Notes: a model not told the origin generated them from the letters alone. DNA of 48,698 nt from Phytophthora quininea (GCA_011947345.1 JAAVTG010000357.1:1-48698); one strand, 5' to 3'. Counted from the first letter of the stretch, positions 1 through 11,464 are shown. Numbers and translations: made by a program.

Positions 1-406
1 AGAGCAGTAGCGAAAAGACCTCACGATGGCCCCAGTGTGTGTACCTGCTGGTTGAGCAGGACGTTAAAGACCATGCATTTGTCCACGTGGCGATGATTGA
101 TACATGCTTGCCACGTGCGAATGGGATTTTGGACTCTTGTAGGTGTGCTTCAAGCAGACCAATCATGATTTCGCAGCATTGACCTAGGAACGATTGGACA
201 TTAGTAAAATCCCAAGCAAATAGAGTTTTAGTGACCCTACCTGCCATCTTTAGACGACCGATGTAATATGGTCCCAACCGCTGCACGAATTCTTGTCTTT
301 CGCGAGGCAAGCACTCGATTGCACGTTTTGTGAGAACTGTACGCGTAAACCCTAGGTCAAACTTCAGCGCTCGACAAATGATGGCGTCAGAGACATTCTG
401 GCGCAT
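1..406 (-). pseudogene. DDE_3-type transposase, N-terminal half (runs off window edge)
   Basis: An open frame of about 135 codons starts at the ATG at 404-406 and runs leftward off the window without a stop. Early residues (VSDAIICRALKFDLG, then VLTKRAIE and ERQEFVQRL) look like the helix-turn-helix and linker of oomycete Tc1-like/DDE_3 transposases, and ARGKHVSIIA matches the start of their catalytic domain. Homology to the family fades toward the left edge. The complementary C-terminal half of the same kind of protein lies at 455-855 on the opposite strand. Recognition is from memory of the family; no search was possible. Confidence 0.55.
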
Positions 407-454
407 TTAAAAGCGATGAGCGAGCCCAGTAGGCAGCTCTTCAAAATATAAGCA

Positions 455-855
455 TCAGATTTAGTTTTCGTGGGTACGGTGGATGACACGTTTACCAAGA
501 TCAGCTTTCATGTCATCTTCAAGAAAAGAAAGAAAAAGCTCCCTACGTAAACTTCCTGACCGCTACCTCCGTCCATAGTCATTCTCGACAATGCCAAGAT
601 CGATATGTACGAAGAGTTGCAGACTCTCGTGCATGCCACCAGCGCTCTGCTGTTTTTTGCTGCCACCGAACTCACCGGATCTATATCCGATCGAAGTTGG
701 TTTCTCCCTACTGAAGCGCTGGATCCAGCGTCACGCGAATATGACTTTTCGTGAGCCCCCAGAAAAAAAGACGTTCTGAAGGTTGCAATACATTATTGTA
801 CAAAGAAAAGCGAGCAAGTATTTGGAAATCGCTATAGTCATTGCGGCTATTACTC
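455..855 (+). pseudogene. DDE_3-type transposase, C-terminal half
   Basis: Pieces in several frames give the second half of a DDE transposase: VILDNAKI near 580-605 (second catalytic Asp), LPPNSPDLYPIEVGFSLLKRW at about 658-725 (third acidic residue in the PIE motif), and a tail (VLKVAIHYCTKKSE) near 777-820. At least two frame changes separate these blocks, so it is not a working gene. It continues roughly where the minus-strand half at 1-406 stops, which suggests one element with an inverted half. Confidence 0.6.
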
Positions 856-2039
856 GAACACAATACAACTGCCAGCATTGTAGTCTTCCTATTCGTCTGC
901 ATCTAACCCGTGTCCGTTGTGATCAATGTCGGGAATGTCCACATCTGGATACGGTAAAACGAAGCCACGTGAGGCACGGTGAGGCGTAGGGAGGGAGGCC
1001 AAGAGTGTCACACAAATCATCGACGTTGAGGAACATCGGAACTGAAGGGCTATGTACGCGCATCCTCACTAAGTGGTACGAATTATCGCAACGTTCTTGG
1101 CGGCTAGCTAGTTCCTGCTCCATGGCGCTTTCCTGTTGATTGATAAACCGCAAACTACCGACTAGGACCGCTCCAGACTCGGCTCACCAGCTCGTTTCAA
1201 TGGGGCCACTTGTTGGGGGCACAGGTGTAGAATGGTTTGTCAGGACACCCTAGTAAGTCCTCTGAATCTTGAGGCACTCGCGACGCAGGAGCCTTTGCGC
1301 CAACGAAGTAACGCGGTGTGACCAGCAATTCTACGGCTGCCAAGCGACCTGTACACAGACCTTCGGTAGCGTGAACGGAGGCTAGATTAGCGAATACAAC
1401 TAGAATGAGACCTTATGATGCGAAATACATGTTAAACGATGCCGATAACCTCCTGTTATTCTCGCATCTTGCATCGTTAAATGAACCGCGCATATGGCAC
1501 GATGATTTCATTGCATTTCTGCGTTTCGGCGATTTGACTTGGATTTATATACTTCACAGTTTTGCATAGGAACATTGTTGTGCGATGTGCACGACGAATT
1601 CCAGATAAGCGCACATGGGATTGAGCCAAAACTGTCATGACGCGTTTTACATAAATAAGGCATGTATCTATTCGAAGAGCATACAATAGAAAGTATAATC
1701 CTTTCTATATGTTGTGTCCTACAACATGATTGAATAATGGGAAAAGCAAGAATTTTGATTTGGTCGTTGGTGGACTAAGAGCAAGTTCTGCATTCTTTCA
1801 AAAATCCCTATCGAGAATGATACCCCGAACAGCAGTCAATTTTGCTGGTCGCTTCTCCTTTTCAGAATCAGTCTCTTTCTTGTCAGATTTTCGTTATTTT
1901 CATGAGCAGTGGGTCTGAAAAGGCTGTCTCGACTGGATTACGATTGTATAGCACGCTTGTAATGCACTTCTGTTGCGTGTACTATCTCGTGGAGACTGGG
2001 GTCGAAAACTCCCCGGGTTTCTTTTTCAAAACCGACCGC
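856..2039. other. no gene recognised
   Basis: Only short unsupported open frames occur here on either strand. I see no conserved motif, RNA gene or repeat structure. It is probably decayed transposon sequence. Confidence 0.4.
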
Positions 2040-3010
2040 TTAACTCGTACACGATCCAGCAGTAGGTTCCGAGCGCAAACATATTATGCCACTTTCACCG
2101 CGTTTTTTTAGCACAGTCGAGAAAAACTTAATCTTCCTGAATATGTCCTTAAGCAGAAGGTTCAGTGCATGAACCGAGCATCTACTGCATACCACCTCCG
2201 GGTGTCTCGCTTCGATGAGGTTGCTTGCTTTCTTCATGTTGGGGGCGTTATCAGTTACCACAGATGACACCTTTCCAAACCCAGCGATTCTCTCCACTTC
2301 GGCGAAGACTTTTGAGATTTCAGACGCCATATACTATTCGGTATGTTCACTGGAACCTGTAGTACCAGACGACACATCAGGTGGCTCATTGTTGGTGCTG
2401 TTAGCACGTGATTGACGATGCTGTTCTGATTGCCATCGGTCCAGCCATCGGTCCAGCCATCTGTCCAGCCATCTGTCCAGCCATCTGTCTAGCCATCTAT
2501 GACCACACCAGAGTCGATTTGGTCAGCCAAAAATGCTGATAACTTCTCTTTTTCATATGTGTAGACCCGTCAAGCGGAGGTCCAACTTACGTCCGGCGCG
2601 TTGGTAGAGGTAACTTGAGCAGAAGTAGGTTAATGCCTTTTAAAGATGTGGATTATTAGTCACACGAAACGGGATTGCCGATGTGTAGAACGCCTTCGCA
2701 AGTTCGAGATGAACAGTATCGACGACTTCTTGCTGCGGATCGTTGTGCAAAGGCGTTTGACTGCCGGCAGGTGTTGTCCGAAGACGTTTGGTAGGGGACA
2801 AAAAGCTGGGGTTGTTATAAGAGTCTCTCTTTCTCCTCTTAGCGTCATGGCTTTCGATGTGATTTTTTCCACTTGACTCTCACTGCCGTAGGTATGTCAA
2901 CCCACCGCTTGGAGTGCTTCACAAGATCGCGGTCGAGTTGAGCATTGCATTAGTGATAGCCACAGTATAGGCAGCTCACGTCAGGATGCGGCTTTCCTGG
3001 CCCTTTAGCC
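2040..3010 (-). pseudogene. hAT transposase with BED finger and DUF659, degenerate
   Basis: On the minus strand a BED-type zinc-finger start (HPDVSCLYCG, then a Cys/His-containing stretch near 2900-2985) is followed by the hAT segment AFYTSAIPFRVTNNPHL near 2640-2700. Next comes a DUF659 core: a TDGW motif expanded by a tandem repeat (2433-2499), SIVNHVLTAP, and VVTDNAPNMKKA ... CSVHALNLLLKDI (2100-2290). Stops and frame changes interrupt it throughout. DUF659 is the RNase H-like core of many hAT transposases; BED binds DNA. No terminal inverted repeats were found. Confidence 0.7.
2433..2499 (-). repeat. 12-bp tandem repeat encoding TDGW
   Basis: Five and a half copies of a 12-bp unit (ccatctgtccag, with early copies ccatcggtccag) lie in tandem. 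On the minus strand each unit reads Thr-Asp-Gly-Trp in frame with the surrounding hAT DUF659 sequence, so the repeat has multiplied a motif that is normally single. Confidence 0.9.
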
Positions 3011-3349
3011 ACATTCACTGTGAAGATTCCCAGAGCTGGTCGACTTGGCGACCTGTCCCCATGAGCAGCAGTTGGTGGCTAGTGGTGTCCGGTTAGTGGC
3101 GTTTGGCTTGAGGTCTGGTGCGCCAGTAGGATTGTGTGCTCCAACTTGATCGCGCGGCAGCTTGCAGCTAAAGAGTTTTGGCGCGAACTCGATTCAAAAT
3201 TTAATGGAATTGCGACCCTTGGCGGAGCAGATCAGAAATTACAGAAAACAGTAGTAGTAGAACGGAAATCACACGAGTTCTTAGAGTTGACAGCAGTTAT
3301 TAACAAGTCTAATTGATATTAACTCTAAAAACGCTATTAGAAACCAAAA

Positions 3350-3787
3350 CTAAGTAACAACTCTAGTGATCCCCTGTTCAACGATAGTACGGTGAACGCG
3401 CGTTGGATAGGAGTGCTGCTTTTTCGGCAGCTGCTGTAGTCGTATGATCCTGACGAGTGCATGCACAGATAGAAAGTCGGTAGCGGCGTAAAAACATCTT
3501 CGACCAGAGTAGGAGCCGCGAAACGCTGCCGCAGCTTGGGCCACCTTCTTTGCGTGCAACATATTCAGCGAGACTAGCACGCCGTCATGACGCATGCTGT
3601 TTATCCACAGCACTATCTGCTCCTCCAATTCCTTCGACAACAATGTAGCACTCCGAGAATGCCTGAGTTTGCGAGGCGAGCTCTTGCCGTTGGCAGACAT
3701 GGCAAATATCGTGACTCGATTCTTGATCCGCTGGACGGTCTTTCTCGATGGGGGTGGGGGTGGAAGGGGTCCCTTGCATGTGCGCAT
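3350..3787 (-). pseudogene. CENP-B/pogo-type HTH fragment of a transposase
   Basis: The 145-codon frame contains LSKELEEQIVLWINSMRHDG ... LNMLHAKKVAQ, typical of the CENP-B/Tc5-type DNA-binding helix-turn-helix at the N terminus of pogo-like transposases. A degraded RRF...RH.LS-like stretch follows. The first credible Met is near 3700. The DDE catalytic domain that should follow is absent; copia sequence adjoins at 3802 instead. I infer a truncated element. Confidence 0.55.
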
Positions 3788-3801
3788 CGAGAAGTGCCGT
3801 T

Positions 3802-4110
3802 CTAGTGCTTACCGCAATATGTGAAGCTTGTCTGGTTTGACAACTTGATAGCTGCTCCCACAATTGCTACTAAATTCGTGGGGCTTTCAACATCTGCACC
3901 CAACCCCAACATTTGCTGTAAAGTTTTGGTACCCTCGTTTATGGCCACGTACTCGGCTTCTGCAGTACTTAACCGCTTATATCCTGCTTTGTCGAAACAT
4001 ATAATATAAATGGTGCTAGTCAGCATCGGCACATAACCGTTAATGCGCTTGCATCTTTAGCACCGTTCGCATAACTAGCATCGGTGAAGGATACCGAGGC
4101 ACTAGCGGTA
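3802..4110 (-). pseudogene. Ty1/copia RNase H fragment
   Basis: The frame reads LSTAEAEYVAINEGTKTL followed by a QAAI-like AAIKLSNQ stretch, the end of the copia-type RNase H domain. Just upstream on the same strand another frame gives a Y-S/T-D-A-S-Y-A-N segment (4040-4110), equivalent to the domain start. The catalytic region is broken by a frame change. No LTRs are visible nearby. Confidence 0.7.
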
Positions 4111-4454
4111 TGTGACCAACGTCATTGAGTAGCCTACAGTACTTGATATATATTATCTCTCGTGAAGGAGTGCTGTATTCGCTCTTGTTTCGTACAGCAT
4201 GAACGTTATCTGGTCTGTGCGCAGAATACCAACGCTTCAGCTAGGTCTCGGTAGGTAATTTCTTTAAAGGTCATTGTACCCAATTTAACCACTCTGGGAT
4301 CAAAACAAAACATGTATTCTTAATATGTCCTGTTACAATTTTCCGTCGCAACTAAACATGGATGCTGTTTTCGCCGGCCACGAAATACGTCCTGGCTGTC
4401 ACCTGCACCTCAATGAGGCATGAAGTCGCTATGGTATGGATGATGACACCACAG
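4111..4454. other. no gene recognised
   Basis: Probably further copia-derived sequence upstream of the RNase H fragment, but no domain can be read. The Tc1-like element begins at 4455. Confidence 0.35.
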
Positions 4455-4698
4455 CACTGCCGGTCAAAATAAACCGGCCACCCACGTTTCGGTCGATATC
4501 TCGGTCAGTATTTAGTGTTAGACGGTGAGCTTTTGATATGTTATTTGTACTGTGCAACGCCAAAGCCTACTTGTGCTAACACCCGCGTTTTTGCGGTTTG
4601 TAGCATACCTCTCATACAACTATCGCTTTTGCACTACGGCCCAAACTTCCGGCCACCAACATCCCATACAAAACACTATATAAAAGAAATGGATGCAG
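4455..4698 (+). repeat. left terminal inverted repeat of Tc1-like element
   Basis: It matches the reverse complement of 5768-6012 essentially base for base. Identical short open frames appear in both arms for that reason and are not genes. Confidence 0.93.
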
Positions 4699-4711
4699 AC
4701 TACTTGCATTA

Positions 4712-5673
4712 CTAGTGTGTTTTATCGCCCTTCCTTTCGATCACTTCAATGCACCTGCGCGGCATCGACCGTATTAGCGTCGTCAGCGTCGTGTGCTCGA
4801 TAGTCTTCCACGCTTGGAGTATAGCATCAGTTAGTTCAGCCACATTAGCGTACTGCCTACCGTTTGGGTATACCTTGCGCGCTAGAATTGCCCATAGATT
4901 TTCGATGGGGTTGAGATCATCAGATTGGAGCCCTGCTCGTCAAAAAACGCCATCTTCTCTCGAGACGTGTGTATCGAAGCGTTGTCCTGCTGGTACACAA
5001 AATCAACCCCGTAGTGCAGATGAGCGAAGAGCAGCAAGTACTCAGACACAGTATGGATATAATGTACTGAGGCTTGCCGACCCACAAGCACCACCAGCTC
5101 CATCTTGCCCTTCGCGCTGAAGCCGCCACACACCATCACGGATCCTCCACCATTTTGACGACGCACGGTTGAACGCAAAGGCCGACGAACGTCATGCCAA
5201 TACCTTTGCAGCCCGTCTGGTCGATCCAGATTAAATTTCTTTTCGTCAGAAAATACAACGCAATCCCACTCCTCTGTGGACTTCAGAACCATGTCCTTGG
5301 CCCACGCAAGACGAGCCGCCTTGTGCGCAGTCGTCAAGGCGAGTGTGTTCTCCATGTTGGCGTAGACGAGCCAATCGACTCCAGCGAGAAGGCGCCTAAT
5401 TGTGATCACCGAACAGGTGGCGTTGCAGTCGGTCTTGAGCTGCACGGCCGAGAAGTTTCAGGAGGAGGCTTTCCGGAGCAGGCGGCGCGCCAGCGGCTCG
5501 AAGATGATAGGCTTGCGTCCTGGGTGTGACTTGGCATCTGGACGAGGCAACAGCGCTTGCTCGACAGCATCTCTTGAGCGCTTGACCTTCCTTGAAATTG
5601 CTCGCACAGAGAGTCCTGCCTCACGAAGACTTTGTACTCGCCCTCGCTCCTCGTCACTTAGCAACGGTGCCAT
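4712..5673 (-). pseudogene. Tc1-like transposase, one stop and one frameshift
   Basis: The ATG at 5671-5673 begins an N-terminal HTH domain (LSDEERGRVQSLREAGLSVR, about residues 5-70). An in-frame TGA at 5458-5460 interrupts it; the same frame continues into the catalytic core with FSDEKKFNLDRPDG (first Asp) and VYQQDNASIHTS (second Asp). Near 4925 the frame shifts, and DLNPIENLWAIL (third acidic residue) continues in another frame to a stop at 4712-4714. About 320 codons overall, the normal family length. Encoded inside the long TIRs. As written it cannot make a full transposase. Confidence 0.85.
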
Positions 5674-5767
5674 GCAATTGCAAATGAGAAACTGCAGCGC
5701 TCAACTACGAAAGAATCGCGCCAAGCAGCACCAGAACAGCTGGACAAGAAAGACTGCTCTACTTTTC

Positions 5768-6012
5768 CTGCATCCATTTCTTTTTATATAGTGTTTTGTA
5801 TGGGATGTTGGTGGCCGGAAGTTTGGGCCGTAGTGCAAAAGCGATAGTTGTATGAGAGGTATGCTACAAACCGCAAAAACGCGGGTGTTAGCACAAGTAG
5901 GCTTTGGCGTTGCACAGTACAAATAACATATCAAAAGCTCACCGTCTAACACTAAATACTGACCGAGATATCGACCGAAACGTGGGTGGCCGGTTTATTT
6001 TGACCGGCAGTG
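5768..6012 (-). repeat. right terminal inverted repeat of Tc1-like element
   Basis: Inverse partner of 4455-4698. It differs by one extra A in the run near its inner edge. Confidence 0.93.
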
Positions 6013-6351
6013 TATCCTCGTCATCATTATTATCGTCTTCTCCGTCGACTTCCTTGCGTTCAGAACCGGTTGTCGGTGCTTTGTATCCAGGAAGAGACTG
6101 GCGCCTATCTGGTTCTGATAGCCTTTTGTTAATGTTCCGGTGATCCTTGTTCAGAACGCAAACCTGGTAAGTCAGCCACCAACGATCTGACCGAACCCGT
6201 TTTGCAGTAAAAACAGCACTTACGCATTCATTTTTCTGATAGTCGATTACCCTTCTAGAACTGTACGCTTGCGGAATTATCAATACACATCATCTTTTAT
6301 CTCGCAGAGAACTGTACAGATCCGTGCGTTTCACACTAATCAAAGGCGGCG
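6013..6351. other. no gene recognised
   Basis: A minus-strand open frame of about 110 codons is rich in Asp/Glu (EDDNNDDED) and contains RWWLTYQVCV. It reads through into the Tc1 inverted repeat, so it probably belonged to the insertion target. Identity unknown. Confidence 0.3.
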
Positions 6352-7807
6352 GTGGCAGCGCTGCAAGGTGATGATGATCTCCTCCCCGATTGCCACTGGA
6401 ATGCCGAAAAACCTGTCTACTTGAATGACGACTGCAAGATTTGGGTGCCCGATCATGAAGCTGATTTGCAACAGCGCCTGTATGTGTTTGCTCAAGCTGG
6501 TGCTATGGACAACCGTGGAGTTGCAGCCACTTCAAAGGCTTTGTCTGATGTATTCTCTTGGTAAACGCTACATACGGACGTCGCTATTTTTGTGCGAGGC
6601 TGGCTGCACTGTATGATCGTCGGGGAGAAATCGGTTCCGAGGCCTTTCGGCTCTGGCTTACATGCAACTAAGCCAGATGAGCTGATTCATTTCGATTTCA
6701 TGTCATTACCCGAGAGCTCGGATGGTTTGAAGTACTTACCAGTGGTCAAGGATGACATGACTGGGTACGTGGAACTCACTGTCCGGGTTGCAGTGATGGT
6801 GTCTGTAGCGTGTGACGGGTTACTGGACTGGTTTAATTGCTTTGGTCCTGTCACTAGCTGGGTGTCGGGCCGTTGCACGCATTTCAAGAACGACCTGATC
6901 GATTTGTAACGACACAAGCTCTGCGACTCGCATCACTTCACTACCGCCTATTGTCCGTGGACTAACGGCTCCGTTGAGGTTGCTAATCGCCTCTTGCTGC
7001 GCTATCTAAGAGCCCTTCTAAATGAGATGAAATTGGTTATATCGCAGTGGCCAAGTGTGTTACCGATCGTACAGTCGGCCCTTAACAACGCACCAGCTTA
7101 TCGCCTCGGTGGCGTGTCCCCTGTGACGGTGTTAACAGCGTTACCAGGTGGGAATCCACTCATGGCGATACTACATCTTACTATTGAAACAGTAGAGGAC
7201 GTGGCCGCTGTTGTGGAGAAGCAGCGTCAGTCAATTCGCGAGGTTGCGGTCGACCTCGAATCGGTGTGCCGTGCCTTGAAAGCAGAGGCGGTCAAGAAAC
7301 AGACCCAAGCTCGCGGGTGCAGAGCCAAGAAGCAAAGTGTGGAATGGCCTCTTTTTCCGAAGGAGACTTTGTTCTTGCTGCGCCAGTACTATCGCGGTCG
7401 AACAAATTGGCTATCCAATAGTGCGGACCAAAGCGAATTGTCAAGGCGGTCAGTGATTATGTGTTTGAGGTTCAGGACGTGACGGCTCCTTTCAGTGTGA
7501 CAACTCATCACGCATCTTGATTCAAATTTTACGCGGACGCTGATCGTGATGTAACCGAAGATCTGGTTGCTCACGCTATGAACGGTGAGGTGGACACCTC
7601 GTCTCACGGTTGGTGCAGTGTCGAACGTGGCTTGACTCGCACGTTTGGAAGCTCCAAGTTAAGTGGGTGGGACTCGATCCGTTGGAGGCGTCGTGGGACC
7701 CTGCCAACATCAACTACGAGGACGTTCCAGATCTCGTCAAAACCTATGCCGAGCGCAAGCTAGAATATTACGAGACAGGAGTTTGCCGAATATATGCCCC
7801 ACAGTAG
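6352..7807 (+). pseudogene. Ty3/gypsy integrase and chromodomain remnant
   Basis: Broken plus-strand frames align in order to a gypsy integrase: a zinc-binding/linker region (6352-6650), the catalytic core with ELIHFDFMSLP (first Asp, about 6685) and a degraded SDNG region (about 6860), then LRALLNEMKLVISQWPSVLPIVQSALNNAPAYRLGGVSPVTVL (7005-7130). It ends in a chromodomain-like stretch (WKLQVKWVGLDPLEASWDPANINYEDVPDLVKTYAE, 7640-7770). Several stops and frameshifts are present. Chromodomains target integration to chromatin in chromovirus-type elements. Confidence 0.75.
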
Positions 7808-8480
7808 ATTGGCAGAATGTAACGGCGTCTGAAGATCCCATCAGGACTCGCGTCGGGGTGATCATGCCTCTGTGAGTGATGATGGTAAATAATTCTTGAG
7901 ATTCTTCGTCCAATGGTAACTGCCAATATCCGCGGCACCAATCCACCGTGAAATAATCTTCAGGCTCTTCAACACTAGCCAGGTCGGCTTCAAGATCCGG
8001 CATGGGCCATGGCATTGGCAGCCCTTGTGTCCACTGTCATCCGAAAATCGTCGGGCTTCTTTTTGGTAACCACCCGCGGTGGTGACGCCTAACGACTTCA
8101 ATTGTTCAGGTAAGCTAGGCCATTCTACAGCAACTCTTTGACGTGCTTCTCCAGATACCCCTTGTGCAAGGGTGGATAGCGCTGAGTCTTAGCCTTGACC
8201 GGTCTTGCATCCGCTACGAGTCGAACCTTCAAAGGAGCCACCTTGATTGCCCGTTCCTTGCCAATTACGAGACGAAAACAGTTTCCATACTTCTTCAGAA
8301 GTTCACACAGTCAGGTTAACTTAACCTTTGTGAACGGAGCACACTTGAGCCAGGGCCAGGTGGAGATGCAAAGCTACACAATACTCGGTTCGACTGCCCA
8401 GAATTTCAGTACGAGGTGATGATGATAAGATCACCTGTGCCTCCAATGTCGCCGCCATCACAGGTACAGATATCGTATCA
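7737..8480 (-). pseudogene. Ty3/gypsy reverse transcriptase remnant
   Basis: The minus strand carries the N-terminal half of a gypsy reverse transcriptase: KVAPLKVRLVADARPVKAKTQRYPP (8180-8250), VVTKKKPDDFRMTVDTRAAN (8020-8080), then in another frame YFTVDWCRGYWQLPLDEESQELF and TPTRVLMGSSDA (7800-7970). The catalytic YxDD block is missing because plus-strand integrase sequence adjoins at 7807. It faces away from that fragment, so the two come from different copies or a rearranged one. Confidence 0.75.
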
Positions 8481-9955
8481 TAGTGAGTGCGCGCGTCGAA
8501 GAGATAATCCCAATGGCGAGAGAGAGATCAACACATGTGGCTTTCGAATCGTCATTAAGGTGGATAATGCAGACAGCAGGCAGTAATAGCACGAGTCAGG
8601 GTACCAGACAGGGAGCAAAAGAAGAGGAGGTCCTGGGTGGATATGAGGGGGGAATTAGTTTGCATCCTGACGAATGGGGTTCGAGGAACGAAGAGGTCCC
8701 ATCCATTTACATTACCTCATGGTTTCGCTCCATGAGTTGCCGTTTGGGGTGAGCGTTGGCTCCACCGCGACACGAGAGTAAAATGGCCCTGTGACGAAGG
8801 TCTTTCTTTAACCTCTTGAAAAGCAATTGCTCTGAGATCGTCTCGATCAGGCATGGTTTGCACTAGATCAGCAGGTTTTACACAAACAGCACAGTGCATA
8901 GTTAATCGGGCTTGCAAAACCGGGCCAACAAAAAATGTGTTAGGTAATATGTAGCTAATCTCTGTAATCCGATGGTCTGTAAGCCGAACTAGTTTTTAAA
9001 AGCAGGTTCAAAATGTTCTGAGAATGCCAATTCTTTCCAGTCCAGCTTCTTCGGCGTGCTTGCTGATGCGAGTAATGGCGAAGTGTTTGACGGGGGAACG
9101 AAGAGAGCTGTCCAATCTCTGACCGTCAAACTATTTTCTGATTGGTTGAAAGGCGCCATTCAGAGAGTTCACCTCGAACATCCTCGCCGCGGCAGAGCAT
9201 CAACGGCTCCTCGTCGATAAAACGCGTTTGTTGCCACAGGAGACCTGCCTGGCCAACGTGGATGTCTCGTCATGGTCGCGTTTTTACAGCAAATAATTCA
9301 AATTAGTTAAGAAAGAGAGTCCGCGGGTGCAGACGCTGACAAACCAGTTGTCCTGCAAACATGCAAGACGTTGAAGATGGACCTGAAGCAAGCAGCCTCA
9401 AAGTACACCAGGAATGCCAAAGCGAATGCGTCGTCTGCTACCACTGCGAAGGTGTTGAAGGCTGGGGACCAGCTGAACGGCAATGCCGGAAGTACTGGGC
9501 GAATCACTCACTTATTCGCGAAGCAGATTCCAGCGCCACCAACGTCAAAAAGCGAAAGCTTGGCAGCTGAAAGCTTTTATCGTTACTGATCAATACCTGC
9601 GTCTTGAAAAGATTCCGCTTTGAAGCACAATACTAGATGACGAAGCGATGGAGAAGCCATGCTTGTCCTGCTGTCGCGGGCGTCAGTACAACGGTGTCGT
9701 CGTCTTCGTGCACCAGCGGACTGCGTTTGGAAGTTGACACGCCCCAAGTATTTGCTTCCATTCTGAAAGAAGCAGTAGCGCGATTTGTTCTCGGCCTCCC
9801 GTCTCACCGTCGCAACTCGTGCTGTTGTGGCCTGTTGTTAGCGGGAGGCCGCAGGAGCGACCTACGGACGCCGGTAACGCCGTCATTTCGCCCCATTTCG
9901 GTGTCATCTCGCAAGGTTTACAAGCTACGCGTGTATCGTACCTGCTGACCTTTTT
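8481..9955. other. decayed repeat sequence, no gene recognised
   Basis: Upstream of the minus-strand reverse transcriptase, 8481-8920 may hold residual protease/gag-like sequence, but no aspartic-protease motif can be confirmed. A short Lys-rich plus-strand frame at 9371-9589 is unrecognised. Confidence 0.3.
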
Positions 9956-10168
9956 TTGGTGTCGAAAGCGGCATCAATCTGCTCCCGCAATCTCCGCAGT
10001 GCTTCCGTCATGTCTTATCCTGTTCCCCTTATTACCGGGGACGTTTTGCTACGTACTATTGCAGCTGATTGGTTGAAGGTGTGCACTATGTGCGATGGTT
10101 GGAGTAGTCGTAATGGTCAGTGCTTTAGCCTCGCGGGGATCGGACCCGTGATATCATGGAGCAGGTGA
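9956..10168 (+). pseudogene. possible hAT DUF659 fragment
   Basis: The segment LLRTIAADWLKVCTMCDGWSSRNGQC resembles the start of a DUF659 domain (a DGW-x-N motif after a hydrophobic strand). It is short and isolated, so the call is tentative. Confidence 0.3.
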
Positions 10169-11235
10169 AAAAGAATCCAACAAAATACAGATGGTGTATC
10201 AACACAATGCAAATCGGGGCGCCAACGAAATAAGAAATGGACTGGCCACCCTAATAGAAAGACCCCACAGTAAACGCTGTTGTGCACAATAACCTTCCCA
10301 AATGGGGACTAAGCGGTACAAAGGCATATAAATATTAGTGCAAACATGCAAAGCGAAACGCCTACATCAACCAAACACAGCCCGTTCCCGCAGCGTCACG
10401 ATGTGGCAGGAGGAGCCCCTCCCCCAGAGCCGAAAGCGTGAGGGCGGAAGAGTAAGGCAGCACATACTATCTATTTCGCCGAGTGCAACGAGGAGCCAAG
10501 GCGGCGAAGGGTCGCCTAGCCAAGCGCAGCGCGGCTGGTCACTGAATGGCGTGTGAGCAAACCCATTTTGTTGGCGCCCGGAAAAATGTTTTGTTGGGAC
10601 CGCACAACAGAGAACCACGCAGTTTACTCAGTAGTGCAGAACGGAACCGAATACGTGTTTTAGAACACAAAGAAATGCTCACAACCTGAAAACTATGAAT
10701 ATCACCCAAAACGATAGATCAAAAATCAGTTGCAGGAAAGTTGGATTTCGCCCCTTCACCCAGTGGCGAAGCTGGCCCTCGTTGATCTGTTGACACACCG
10801 GGAAGTTCTGCAGTAGATGTTCCCACAACATGCCCAATCCGAACAGCGACAACATTTAAAGTCGCCGAAAGTCGCTCCTGGCCAGATTTAATCTTAGAAT
10901 AGATCATCGTCTTGCCAACCTTAGAGACGATGGTCCTTTTGCTTGCTTATACAATATAAACTTAGTGATACAACAGCTAATTGTCGCACTGCTGCCTGGC
11001 ATATTGACCAGCGGCTTCAGCAACCACAGCTTGGTGCTGGCGATGTAACGAGGTTACACGAAAGTGATAACCGTATGTAGAATTTGGGCAATGTAGCAAT
11101 AGTGTAGCTATTTGGCTCCCCACCACTCATTTGCATATATCTCATAGATTAACTATGCTGCATAGTTTGGTCTATGCATTTACAGCAAGGTCAGATAACA
11201 ATTACACTTCAATTCAGTTCTATTTTTGGAGCTAA
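10169..11235. other. no gene recognised
   Basis: Only short frames of unknown origin. The stretch ends at the Helitron 3' terminus, with flank ...GCTAA. Confidence 0.35.
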
Positions 11236-11246
11236 CTAGCCGAGCG

Positions 11247-11263
11247 CCGCCGCTACGCGGCGG
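11247..11263 (-). repeat. Helitron 3' terminal hairpin, copy 1
   Basis: A perfect 7-bp stem (CCGCCGC / GCGGCGG) with a TAC loop, followed on the minus strand by seven bases and CTAG. It probably signals the end of rolling-circle replication. Confidence 0.85.
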
Positions 11264-11464
11264 TGGGTTATGGTTGGATGCAGCTGTGTGGACCGCCCGC
11301 CTCCGGCGGGTTCAGTTAGCTTTTACACAAATCAGTAAGTAGTTTAATCTAAAACTACGGGCTTATAAAATATTTTATAAAACATGAAAAGTGCCATTTG
11401 TCTAAAATAAAGCTTGGTTCTAGTTCGCAGTGGCAAGCTACTACATCTAGCCTAGAAATGCACC

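Larger units (their letters stand above)
4455..6012 (-). mobile_element. Tc1/mariner-like element with long terminal inverted repeats
   Basis: A 1,558-bp element starts CACTGCCGGTCAAAATAA and ends with its inverse. The terminal inverted repeats are about 244 bp and identical apart from one length difference in an A run. The interior carries a Tc1-type transposase on the minus strand. The right flank begins with TA, the usual target dinucleotide, but the left flank reads AG, so the target duplication is not intact. Near-identical arms suggest fairly recent activity or mobilisation in trans. Confidence 0.9.

Noticed and set aside
4515..5952. Two identical small open frames beginning MLDGELLICY
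   Set aside because: They are the two arms of the Tc1 inverted repeat read in opposite directions, not a gene pair.
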